The notes under the pieces were generated by a model that saw only the letters and a list, made by a program, of their open reading frames with translations, made no database searches and was not told the origin of the DNA. From Deltaproteobacteria bacterium (lineage in GTDB: Bacteria; Desulfobacterota; DSM-4660; Desulfatiglandales; B25-G16), in NCBI GenBank assembly GCA_020355145.1, contig CP070660.1, forward strand, positions 1,082,797 through 1,088,614: a stretch of DNA of 5,818 nucleotides, in the 5' to 3' direction. Positions 1 through 5,818 of this stretch are shown one piece after another; positions within the stretch are counted from its first letter, which is position 1, and every line of letters begins with the position of its first letter. Made by a program: the position numbers and the translations under genes.

Positions 1-1578
1 GGAAGTGGCATTGCCGGACTAAGCTTTGCCCTCAAGGCAAACCTAAGAGGGACAGTTAATATAGTGACAAAAAAAGAGAAGATGGATGCCTCAACCAATT
101 ATGCCCAGGGGGGTATTGCCTCAGTTTTAGATCCAAGTGATTCATTTGATCTTCACATAGCGGATACAATGGAATCTGGTGCTGGCCTCTGTAATGAGGA
201 AGTTGTCCATATGGTTGTAACTAATGGGCCTGATATGGTTAGGGGGCTTATCTCCCTTGGGGTTAACTTCTCACATAATAAAACACAGGCTGACACATTA
301 GATCTGGCCCAGGAAGGGGGCCATTCCGCGAGGAGGATTGTCCACACTGAAGATCTTACCGGGAAGGAAGTGGAAGGATGCCTTATCCAAAATGTGGAGA
401 AGAATAAAAAAATCAGGATCTATGAGAATCATATGGCCATAGACCTGATTACTACCCCCAAATTTATAAAAAGGGGTATCCTAACCAACGAAACTGAGGA
501 GACATGCTGGGGGGCCTATGTTTTAGATATAACTACAGGGGAGGTAAAGACCTTTTTGGCCAGGATAACCGTCCTTGCAACCGGTGGGGCAGGGAAGGTG
601 TATCTTTATACCAGCAACCCTGATATTGCCACTGGCGATGGTGTGGCTATTGGTTATAGGGCCGGGGGAAAGGTGGCAAACATGGAATTTGTACAATTCC
701 ATCCCACATGCCTATACCATCCGATAGCAAAAAACTTTTTGATTAGTGAGTCTGTCAGGGGTGAAGGGGGGCGATTAATCGATAAGAGAGGCAACCATTT
801 TATGGAACGCTACCACCCTTTGAAGGACCTGGCCCTAAGAGATATTGTAGCAAGATCGATTGACGCTGAATTAAAGAAGAGCGGCGACGAATGCGTTTAT
901 TTAGATATAAGTCATCGGCCTAAGGATTTTATAAGAAACCGTTTTCCCAATATCTACCAGAGCTGTTTAGAGTTAAACATAGACGTCACTAAGGAGCCAA
1001 TTCCGGTTGTACCGGCTGCTCATTATATGTGTGGTGGTCTTTTGACAGATAAATATGGCCGGACCAATATAGCTAACCTCTATGCAATAGGTGAGGTGGC
1101 CTATACAGGGCTGCATGGGGCAAACAGGTTAGCCAGCAATTCTCTTCTTGAGGCCCCTGTGTTTGCAAAATCCGCATTTGAAGACAGTGCCAAGAAGATC
1201 TCTGATAGCGGTGATTATAAATACCCGCCCGTTCCTGTGTGGGACACAGGCTCGGCCACAGACAGTGATGAATCCGTTGTTGTCTCCCATAACTGGGATG
1301 AGGTAAGAAGACTTATGTGGAATTATGTAGGTATTGTAAGGACAAATAAGAGGCTGACCAGGGCCAAAAGGAGGATAGAGGTCATCCAACAGGAAATCAA
1401 GGAGTACTACTGGGATTTTTTAATCACAAGGGATTTACTAGAACTGAGAAATCTGGCAACCATTGCAGAGTTAATCATTACCTCGGCTGCCATGCGGAAG
1501 GAAAGCAGAGGCCTTCATTATAATCTGGATTACCCAAAAAGGGATGAAAAGAACTGGCGACATGATACGGTTATATGA
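1..1578 (+). CDS. nadB: L-aspartate oxidase NadB, 5'-truncated by the window edge
   Basis: Cytoplasmic FAD enzyme that oxidises L-aspartate to iminoaspartate, which NadA condenses with dihydroxyacetone phosphate to make quinolinate for NAD; oxygen or fumarate can accept the electrons. The frame is open from base 1 with GSGIAGL, the FAD-binding GxGxxG motif, which is at residues 15-21 in E. coli NadB, so about 14 residues are missing. The GTG at 64 is internal. Family landmarks (window codon numbers): YAQGGIAS near 34-41, EGGHSARRIVH with Glu105, ATGGAGKVY near 193-201, QFHPTCLYHP with His234, RDIVARSID with Arg280, AAHYMCGG with His341, GANRLASNSLLE with Arg376 and Ser379. These match E. coli Glu121, His244, Arg290, His351, Arg386 and Ser389. 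The helical C-terminal region (MWNYVGIVRT, QQEIKEYYW, ESRGLHYNLDYP) is complete and ends in the typical DTVI. No frameshift or lost key residue is seen. The alternatives SdhA and FrdA are excluded by the NadB-specific C-terminus. The promoter is outside the window. Confidence 0.97.
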   Translation, partial: GSGIAGLSFALKANLRGTVNIVTKKEKMDASTNYAQGGIASVLDPSDSFDLHIADTMESGAGLCNEEVVHMVVTNGPDMVRGLISLGVNFSHNKTQADTLDLAQEGGHSARRIVHTEDLTGKEVEGCLIQNVEKNKKIRIYENHMAIDLITTPKFIKRGILTNETEETCWGAYVLDITTGEVKTFLARITVLATGGAGKVYLYTSNPDIATGDGVAIGYRAGGKVANMEFVQFHPTCLYHPIAKNFLISESVRGEGGRLIDKRGNHFMERYHPLKDLALRDIVARSIDAELKKSGDECVYLDISHRPKDFIRNRFPNIYQSCLELNIDVTKEPIPVVPAAHYMCGGLLTDKYGRTNIANLYAIGEVAYTGLHGANRLASNSLLEAPVFAKSAFEDSAKKISDSGDYKYPPVPVWDTGSATDSDESVVVSHNWDEVRRLMWNYVGIVRTNKRLTRAKRRIEVIQQEIKEYYWDFLITRDLLELRNLATIAELIITSAAMRKESRGLHYNLDYPKRDEKNWRHDTVI

Positions 1579-1634
1579 CGCTGATATTCCGAGACATTTG
1601 TATCACTGAGTGCGCGGTGTTTCTTGTCAAGGAA

Positions 1635-1662
1635 AAAGGCCCTAGGCTCCCTGACGGCCTTT
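1635..1662 (+). terminator. Possible terminator hairpin after nadB
   Basis: AAAGGCC (1635-1641) pairs perfectly with GGCCTTT (1656-1662). A short inner AGG/CCT pairing is possible in the 14-base loop. The hairpin starts about 55 bases after the nadB stop. The following run is only TTTCT, and most of it lies inside the stem, so it is a poor intrinsic terminator. The call rests on position and stem symmetry only. Confidence 0.3.
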
Positions 1663-1719
1663 CTAGAACTCGAAGCCACACCCTATTTCAAATACTCACC
1701 CATGGAGGATCTGAATCTC

Positions 1720-1749
1720 TTGACAACCTCTCCTGTTAATAAGTAAATT
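1720..1749 (+). promoter_or_regulatory. Weak sigma-70-like promoter candidate for the lipoprotein gene
   Basis: An exact TTGACA lies at 1720-1725. At an 18-base spacing comes TAAATT (1744-1749), which matches 4 of 6 consensus -10 bases; the 17-base option GTAAAT is worse. Transcription would start about 45 bases before the ATG at 1802. AT-rich intergenic DNA gives such matches by chance, so this is only a candidate. Confidence 0.22.
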
Positions 1750-1791
1750 TTTGCATTAACCGTGGGAATATAGCATAGCATCTTTTAAAGT

Positions 1792-1798
1792 GGAGGAG
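1792..1798 (+). promoter_or_regulatory. Ribosome binding site that fixes the lipoprotein start
   Basis: GGAGGAG is a strong Shine-Dalgarno sequence a few bases before the ATG at 1802. The longer open frame would begin at GTG 1790, but that start would place this site inside the coding sequence and leave the GTG without a site of its own. ATG 1802 also puts the signal peptide at the very N-terminus (MSRAYLIILIL). Confidence 0.75.
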
Positions 1799-1801
1799 AA
1801 A

Positions 1802-2479
1802 ATGTCCAGGGCCTATTTAATTATCCTTATCCTGCATCTAGGTCTTATCTCTCAAGGTTGTACTGCCTTAGAATATTTAGATGGAAGCTCAAAAGAAGAG
1901 ATAAAAGAATTCAAGATGACTAAGGATGAAATGCACAATGAGATAGAGAGGCTTAAAACCGAGAACGTAGATTTACAAAGTCAGATAAATACCTTAAGAG
2001 AGGAAAATCAAAAAATTAGGGATGAAAACGAGAAAGAGACGGCAAGCATGAGAGATGAAAACGAGGTCTTGAATGAGCAGATAAACAAGTTAAAAGAGGA
2101 GGGCCAAAGGATCAGCGATGAAAACCAGATTCTCGCAAAAAAGCTAACTAGCCTTCAAATCAAATATGAAACCATTTCATCTGAATCGGATGAATCGAAG
2201 AAAGATATAGGGAAATTAAAGATCAAGGTGCTCAGTGGAGATGGTAATTTAAACTCTGCTAAGGAGATGGCAAAAAGGCTTATGAAGATAGGCTGTAAGA
2301 TAGGATCAATTCATTACGCGCCCAGATCCAACTTTTCGCGAGATACAGTATACTTTGCACCGAAGTTTCAAGACGATGCAAAATGGCTCCTGCCTAATCT
2401 TGGCAGTAATGCGATATCCAAGCCTCTAACTTGGCCCTCAATATTTGACCTTATCGTAGTGACAGGAAAAACTCCTTAA
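1802..2479 (+). CDS. Coiled-coil lipoprotein with C-terminal LytR_C-like domain
   Basis: A 225-residue envelope protein of unknown function. Residues 1-19 form a lipoprotein signal peptide: one Arg, then LIILILHLGLI, ending SQG before Cys20. Ser at -3 is less usual but fits relaxed lipobox rules, so lipid anchoring at Cys20 is expected. Residues about 35-135 form a highly charged coiled coil with a recurring R/S-DEN motif; the first two copies are 11 residues apart and the third follows after 21. Residues about 139-223 match the LytR_C (LytR/CpsA/Psr C-terminal) pattern: KIKVLSGDGN, AKEMAKRLMKIG, DTVYFAPKF, AKWLLPNLG, then FDLIVVTGK as the last strand. In LCP proteins this domain follows the catalytic phosphotransferase domain, which is absent here, so no enzyme activity is implied; a cell-wall-linked or scaffold role is inference only. 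The gene stands alone between nadB and the convergent btuD. The stop is followed by more open frame (see 2480-2593). Confidence 0.85.
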   Translation: MSRAYLIILILHLGLISQGCTALEYLDGSSKEEIKEFKMTKDEMHNEIERLKTENVDLQSQINTLREENQKIRDENEKETASMRDENEVLNEQINKLKEEGQRISDENQILAKKLTSLQIKYETISSESDESKKDIGKLKIKVLSGDGNLNSAKEMAKRLMKIGCKIGSIHYAPRSNFSRDTVYFAPKFQDDAKWLLPNLGSNAISKPLTWPSIFDLIVVTGKTP

Positions 2480-2593
2480 ATCCAGACCAATGCGGGGCTT
2501 CCTGACTCTCCCAACCTTACAATTGTAGAGTATCCTCCGGCACAATCTCCTGCAGTTAAACCAAGAAAAAAAGCAGATAAACACTCCATCTAA
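2480..2593 (+). other. In-frame open extension after the lipoprotein stop
   Basis: Directly after the TAA at 2477-2479 the same frame stays open for 37 codons to a second TAA at 2591-2593. The translation is Pro- and Lys-rich (PDSPNLTIVEYPPAQSPAVK, then PRKKADKHSI) and resembles a hydrophilic C-terminal tail. It has no start codon with a ribosome site of its own. It could be a tail lost by a nonsense change, a readthrough product, a sequencing error at the TAA, or chance, since 37 open codons are not rare. Confidence 0.3.
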
Positions 2594-2745
2594 TTATGGA
2601 CATACGAGCAGGGTAATAATATGGTGAGAGAAAAAACCATTCCCTGATGAGGTTTTGTGAGATGAGGGCACCTGAGAGGCGGGCAATGATTTCTGTTCAA
2701 CAACCCTCGCCTCCGGGGACAGAAACCCCTGTTCGGTATTACCCA

Positions 2746-3561
2746 CTATTTTTTTGAGTTATGAAAATGTCTCACCCTTCCTTTTGAAAGAACTGTAACA
2801 CGAGGGGTCTTGCTAATCGGGTTTTTGTCAACTAACACCGGACATTGATAGACTGTGCTTATAATATCAGCGGTGATCACCTCAGCAGGCTCACCCATTT
2901 TATAGACACTCCCTTTATTCAAAAGGAGCATCCGTTGGCAGTATTGCGCAGCCAGGCTGATATCGTGAGAAACGATAATCACGCTGAGTCCTTGTGTCCG
3001 GGTTAAAGATGAAATAAGCTCAAATATCTCTACCTTGTGCCTTAAATCAAGGAAGGACGTTGGTTCATCCAGTAGGATTATCTGAGCCTTCTGGGTTAAT
3101 GCCCTGGCAATAAGCACACGCTGCTTCTCTCCTCCTGACAACTCATGTATGGAACGAGTTGCCAGATCAAGGGTACCGGTGAGCTGCATAGATTGACGAG
3201 CTATTTCCTCATCCTCTTTTCCCTCAAAGGGAAAGGGGCCTAAATGGGGAAAACGACCCATGAGCACTACCTCAAAGACAGAGAAAGGAAATCGAAAGGT
3301 GGACTCTTGGGGTACCATGGCTATCTGCCTAGCAATATCACCTCTTTTGTAATTGGATAATGGTCTATTAAGGAGCAAAATCTCTCCTCTCTGTATCTTG
3401 ACAAGGCCATCCATAATCTTTAACAAGGTACTTTTGCCTGAACCATTTGGACCTATCATCCCTACAATCTCACCCCTTTTGAGCTCAAAATCTATCCCTT
3501 CAAGGCACCATTGACTGTTATACCTGAAGTATACACCTTTGAGGATTAACTCTGAGTCCAC
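2746..3561 (-). CDS. btuD: Vitamin B12/corrinoid ABC importer ATPase BtuD
   Basis: Cytoplasmic ATPase of the BtuCDF importer; two copies would power transport through two BtuC subunits. All ABC motifs are present in its 271 residues: Walker A GPNGSGKST (37-45, Lys43), Q-loop Gln85 in VPQES, signature LSGGEKQR (141-148), Walker B IILLDEPT (161-168, Asp165, Glu166), D-loop SFLD (169-172) and H-loop His199 in VSHD. Length and C-terminus fit the FecE/BtuD/HmuV family. The start is GTG at 3561, overlapping the end of btuC by 16 bases; a good ribosome site lies just upstream, so translational coupling is likely. From the protein alone it could equally serve siderophore or haem import; the cobalamin riboswitch ahead of the operon is what makes B12/corrinoid the best substrate. 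No clear terminator follows its stop. Confidence 0.9.
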   Translation of the reverse strand: MDSELILKGVYFRYNSQWCLEGIDFELKRGEIVGMIGPNGSGKSTLLKIMDGLVKIQRGEILLLNRPLSNYKRGDIARQIAMVPQESTFRFPFSVFEVVLMGRFPHLGPFPFEGKEDEEIARQSMQLTGTLDLATRSIHELSGGEKQRVLIARALTQKAQIILLDEPTSFLDLRHKVEIFELISSLTRTQGLSVIIVSHDISLAAQYCQRMLLLNKGSVYKMGEPAEVITADIISTVYQCPVLVDKNPISKTPRVTVLSKGRVRHFHNSKK

Positions 3562-4631
3562 TGGCTACCTCTCTGTCTTAAAAGCCATATAAAGAAGGGG
3601 GCCCCTAAAAAGGCGGTTATTACTCCTACCGGCAATTCACTTGGAGCCAGTATTGTCCTCGCCAATGTATCTGCAGCTATTAAGAAAACGGCACCTCCAA
3701 TGGCGGAAGCTGGTATCAATAGCCTGTGATCAGGGCCAAGAAACATCCTCATGAGGTGTGGCACAATCAGACCAACAAAACCTATTATCCCGGAAAAAGA
3801 TACAACTATACCAGTCATTAAAGATATTCCAAGGAATGATATCCACTTCAACAACTCTACCTCTACACCCATCTGAAGGGCAGACTCCTCCCCCCCTACG
3901 ATAAGATTAAGGTGATGAGAAAAGAAATAAATGATACATGAGACAATGAGGATGGGTGGAAGACTTATTGATAGCTGAACATATCTGCTTTGTGAAAGGT
4001 CACCGTACAGCCAGAAAAGAATGGAATGAAGCCTGCTATCACTTGTTGTGGCAATGAAAAACATTATTACAGCCGTAAAAAAGGCATTAACAATCACCCC
4101 AGTTAAAATCAAGGTTGATGATTCCAGTCCCCCATGACGGCTGCCTATGCCCATCACCAGTAAAATAGTAAACAAGGCACCCATAAAGGACAGAAGAGGG
4201 ACACCAAGGTTAAATCCAAGGCCAAAGACAATTCCTATAATGGCCCCTACCGCGGCTCCACTTGAGACACCAAGTATAAAAGGTTCTGCTAAGGGGTTTC
4301 TCAGCAGAGCCTGGAATACAACTCCACCAAGAGAGAGCGTAAAACCAACCAGGCCAGCCAGAAAAATCCTCGGCAATCTTATCTTAAACAGGATCATCCA
4401 TGCCGTTTGATCAACTAATTCATAGCCAGCGATCCACTTAAGAACATCCTTTAAGGAAACCTTTGCAGGGCCTAAAGATAAAGAGATAAGGATTATAATT
4501 ATAAGTATCCCTGATAAGATAAGCCCTGTATATATTACCTTTAAAGGAGTTATCCCCTGCCCGCTCCTACCTCCCTGCCCGCAACGCTCTCGCTTGCGAG
4601 GCGGGCGGGTCTGATCTTCACTGTCTCTCAT
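3546..4631 (-). CDS. btuC: Vitamin B12/corrinoid ABC importer permease BtuC
   Basis: Inner-membrane permease of the FecCD/BtuC family, which as a dimer forms the channel under BtuF and docks BtuD. Many hydrophobic segments suit the family's ten-helix fold; the first is about residues 33-53. Family motifs are present: RLPRIFLAGLVGFTLSLGG (85-103), FQALLRNPLAEPFILGVSSG (106-125), GGEESALQMGVEVE (247-259), GFVGLIVPHLMR (284-295), and ELPVGVITAFLGAPFFIWLL near the end. At 361 residues it is about 35 longer than E. coli BtuC. The excess is an Arg/Gly-rich N-terminus (residues about 8-26) encoded by a GC-rich repeat. No alternative ATG, GTG or TTG lies between that stretch and the first helix, so ATG 4631 is kept. 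It overlaps the btuF stop by 14 bases with only a weak ribosome site, suggesting coupled translation. Confidence 0.92.
   Translation of the reverse strand: MRDSEDQTRPPRKRERCGQGGRSGQGITPLKVIYTGLILSGILIIIILISLSLGPAKVSLKDVLKWIAGYELVDQTAWMILFKIRLPRIFLAGLVGFTLSLGGVVFQALLRNPLAEPFILGVSSGAAVGAIIGIVFGLGFNLGVPLLSFMGALFTILLVMGIGSRHGGLESSTLILTGVIVNAFFTAVIMFFIATTSDSRLHSILFWLYGDLSQSRYVQLSISLPPILIVSCIIYFFSHHLNLIVGGEESALQMGVEVELLKWISFLGISLMTGIVVSFSGIIGFVGLIVPHLMRMFLGPDHRLLIPASAIGGAVFLIAADTLARTILAPSELPVGVITAFLGAPFFIWLLRQRGSQWTQS
3568..3574 (-). promoter_or_regulatory. Ribosome binding site for btuD inside btuC
   Basis: On the minus strand AGAGAGG lies six bases before the GTG start of btuD, within the last codons of btuC. 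It supports GTG 3561 as the real start. Confidence 0.55.
4555..4610. repeat. GC-rich palindromic repeat spanning the btuC 5' end
   Basis: This patch is far more GC-rich than its surroundings. GCCCGC (4577-4582) pairs with GCGGGC (4601-4606), with a second possible pairing CTCG/CGAG inside (4589-4592 with 4597-4600). The 10-mer CCCTGCCCGC occurs twice as a direct repeat (4555-4564 and 4573-4582). The style resembles short intergenic palindromic repeats scattered through many genomes. Here it lies inside coding sequence and encodes roughly residues 8-26 of BtuC. Family membership cannot be proven from one copy. Confidence 0.5.
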
Positions 4632-5520
4632 CCCATTCTATCTCTGGATGCATTAATCTGGCCATCTCCTCTAAGCCGCTTACTATCCTTGGGGCAGGCC
4701 TGTCTATCAGGTCAGAATCTATAAGATAAACATTGCCCTTCCGGACAGCTGGTAACGTAGGCCATGCAAACCATTTCTTTCTGGCCTTCTCAAACTCCCC
4801 TCCTCTTTCCATAGATGAGATGATTATCACATCCGGCCTTCTTTTTATTACTGCCTCCATGTTCAGTTTTGGATAGGTAATGGGCTGATCCTCGGTCATA
4901 TTCCTCCCACCAGCCAGTTGGATTATATCATGGTGTATGGTGCTTCGATTTACACTCATAAGCGGCCTCACATTTATCACCAAAAGGACTATTGGTCTTC
5001 CCTTATCTCTTACTGCCTTCACGACCCTCATGACCCTTTCTCTAAGAGAATTAACCAGCCTTTTTGCCCTATCAGGTACGCCACAGGTCTCTCCCAATCT
5101 CTCTATGGTATCCAAGACCTGATCTACCTTTCGAGGATTGATAACATAAACCGGGATACCAGCCTCTTCCAGCATTTCAACATCCCCTCTCTTGTTTCCA
5201 TCAGCCGTAGCAATAACAAGATCAGGACTTAGGGTTATTACCTTCTCAACATTTATATCCGTATAGACACCCACCTTTGGCTTCTTCTGGGCCTCCTTGG
5301 GAAAATAGCTAAATCGGGTAACGCCCACAAGCCTATCTCCTAACCCCAGAAAATAGACCATCTCTGTAATGCTTGGCGCCAAAGAAATTATCCTCACAGG
5401 GATAGAGCGTAAGATCACATCCCTGCCCAAGGAATCCTGAAAGACACCTGCCTGTAAGGATATAGGCGAGGAAAGGAGGATAATAATGGACAATAGTTTT
5501 ACATAAACCCATTTATCCAT
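4618..5520 (-). CDS. btuF: Periplasmic vitamin B12/corrinoid-binding protein BtuF
   Basis: Class III substrate-binding protein that captures the corrinoid in the periplasm and delivers it to BtuC. Residues 1-24 form a Sec signal peptide (Lys8, then LLSIIILLSSPISLQA); cleavage after Ala24 is likely and there is no lipobox Cys. The mature protein starts with FQDSLGRDVIL, then the first-lobe motif PVRIISLAPSITEMVYFLGL (41-60) with GDRLVGVTRFSYFP. DINVEKVITLSPDLVI holds Glu92 and NMEAVIKRRPDVIII holds Glu222, placed like the two glutamates that salt-bridge to BtuC arginines in the family. A helix at about 150-173 joins the lobes. Its 300 residues are slightly more than E. coli BtuF. The ATG at 5520 has only a GGGGCGG-like stretch upstream, a weak ribosome site; the frame has no other start before a stop at 5545. 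It is the first gene after the riboswitch and terminator. Siderophore binding is the main alternative on protein grounds. Confidence 0.9.
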   Translation of the reverse strand: MDKWVYVKLLSIIILLSSPISLQAGVFQDSLGRDVILRSIPVRIISLAPSITEMVYFLGLGDRLVGVTRFSYFPKEAQKKPKVGVYTDINVEKVITLSPDLVIATADGNKRGDVEMLEEAGIPVYVINPRKVDQVLDTIERLGETCGVPDRAKRLVNSLRERVMRVVKAVRDKGRPIVLLVINVRPLMSVNRSTIHHDIIQLAGGRNMTEDQPITYPKLNMEAVIKRRPDVIIISSMERGGEFEKARKKWFAWPTLPAVRKGNVYLIDSDLIDRPAPRIVSGLEEMARLMHPEIEWDERQ

Positions 5521-5584
5521 ATCGGAAACCGCCCCAGCCCATATTTACGATAAGGCATTGCGATCCTCTAACCAGCATAATCCT

Positions 5585-5618
5585 AAAAAAAATCCTTAAA
5601 TCCAGATGGATTTAAGGA
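5585..5618 (-). terminator. Riboswitch-controlled intrinsic terminator in the btuF leader
   Basis: On the minus strand TCCTTAAATCC (5618-5608), loop ATCT, GGATTTAAGGA (5603-5593) form a perfect 11-bp hairpin, followed at once by eight T (5592-5585). The T run is only on this side, so it acts on leftward transcripts. It lies between the riboswitch and btuF, 65 bases before the ATG, where a regulated premature terminator is expected. Confidence 0.9.
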
Positions 5619-5646
5619 CTGCACCCTGTTTCCTTGATCCTTAAAT
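5610..5646 (-). promoter_or_regulatory. Antiterminator competing with the leader terminator
   Basis: On the minus strand ATTTAAGGA (5646-5638) is the exact complement of TCCTTAAAT (5618-5610), the first nine bases of the terminator's 5' arm; one G-U pair can extend it inward. Nineteen bases (5637-5619) form the loop. Forming this helix prevents the 11-bp terminator, giving the read-through state. A small CCGG/CCGG hairpin (5649-5652 with 5659-5662) sits just before it. The element that frees or hides ATTTAAGGA when corrinoid binds is not visible in this window. Confidence 0.7.
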
Positions 5647-5672
5647 AACCGGCTCGTACCGGCAAAATATTA

Positions 5673-5818
5673 CCATAGTGGCAGGTCTTCTGACTCCCCT
5701 GCCCTTTTAGCGACCTTCCCATCCCAACTAATGGGGACAGTGGTATATAAATGCTAAAAAGGTTCCCTTTTCTTATTAAAAAAGAAAGGGGCAGGGTTAC
5801 AGCGGCGGGACCGTTCCC
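5673..5818 (-). ncRNA. Cobalamin riboswitch aptamer, 5' part beyond the window
   Basis: Adenosylcobalamin-class sensor in the 5' leader of btuFCD. Read on the minus strand from 5818: GGGAACGGTCCCGCCGCTGT and AA (to 5797), matching the conserved core CCCGCxxCTGTxA; a CCCTTT/AAAGGG hairpin (about 5765-5790), fitting the variable peripheral arm; CCACTG (5743-5738) and GGGAAGG (5720-5714) of the P4-P5 region; and GAGTCAGAAGACCTGCC (5696-5680), the 3' consensus seen in E. coli btuB as GAGCCAGGAGACCTGCC-like sequence. The 5' strand of P1, P2 and the GGTG-containing part lie past 5818, so the boundary and subclass are open. With the terminator and antiterminator downstream, corrinoid excess is expected to switch btuFCD off. 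Confidence 0.93.

Noticed and set aside
64..66. GTG at 64 as the nadB start
   Set aside because: The frame is open from base 1 and the preceding codons encode the FAD-binding motif GSGIAGL, needed for a working NadB.
1129..1389. Minus-strand ORF of 86 codons inside nadB
   Set aside because: Lies wholly within a well-conserved nadB segment and has no recognisable features; a shadow frame.
1585..1746. Open stretch of 53 codons after nadB in the nadB frame, including SRKKALGSLTAFLELEATPY
   Set aside because: No good start or ribosome site, separated from nadB by two stops, not recognisable; the length is within chance.
1790..1792. GTG at 1790 as the lipoprotein start
   Set aside because: It would put the strong GGAGGAG site inside the coding region and add four charged residues before the signal peptide; ATG 1802 is better.
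2621..2640. ATGGT/ACCAT hairpin as terminator for the convergent genes
   Set aside because: Only five base pairs with an A-rich loop and no following T run on either strand.
2714..2732. GGGG/CCCC hairpin downstream of btuD as its terminator
   Set aside because: Four-pair stem and no T run on the minus strand; not convincing.
4147..4410. Plus-strand ORF of 87 codons opposite btuC
   Set aside because: Antisense to the conserved permease motifs; no ribosome site or known pattern.
4918..5232. Plus-strand ORF of 104 codons (and one nested in another frame) opposite btuF
   Set aside because: Antisense to conserved BtuF sequence; His/Tyr-rich composition typical of a shadow frame.
2746..5520. Iron-siderophore or haem importer instead of a B12 importer
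   Set aside because: The three proteins alone do not exclude it, but the cobalamin riboswitch directly upstream makes corrinoid import the better call.

Overview
This is an ordinary bacterial chromosome segment, moderately AT-rich, most likely from a Gram-negative (diderm) anaerobe or microaerophile. The clues are a periplasmic binding protein with a cleavable, non-lipoprotein signal peptide, a full btuFCD importer under a cobalamin riboswitch, and a lipoprotein with a coiled coil and a LytR_C-type domain. A Desulfobacterota or Nitrospirota-like source is a guess from gene style; no rRNA or marker gene in the window settles it.

Left part, plus strand. Bases 1-1578 carry nearly all of nadB (L-aspartate oxidase, first step of NAD biosynthesis). 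The gene begins about 14 codons before the window. A gap of about 220 bases follows, with a weak terminator-like hairpin and a weak promoter candidate. Next is a 225-residue lipoprotein (1802-2479): signal peptide with Cys20, a long coiled coil, then a C-terminal domain matching the LytR_C pattern. Its stop codon is followed by 37 further open codons in the same frame that read like a protein tail. Bases 2594-2745 hold no gene I can support and no convincing terminator, although two convergent transcripts meet there.

Right part, minus strand. btuF (5520-4618), btuC (4631-3546) and btuD (3561-2746) form one overlapping operon, encoding the periplasmic binding protein, membrane permease and ATPase of a vitamin B12/corrinoid importer. 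Upstream lies most of a cobalamin riboswitch (to 5818; its 5' part is beyond the window). It is followed by a 9-bp antiterminator and an 11-bp intrinsic terminator that share one strand, so only one can form. This implies shut-off of btuFCD by premature termination when corrinoid is plentiful. A GC-rich palindromic repeat sits at the start of btuC and is translated as an Arg/Gly-rich N-terminal extension.

I see no wholly new system. The points most worth a second look are the complete terminator/antiterminator switch, the coiled-coil LytR_C lipoprotein with its post-stop open frame, and the repeat translated into BtuC.
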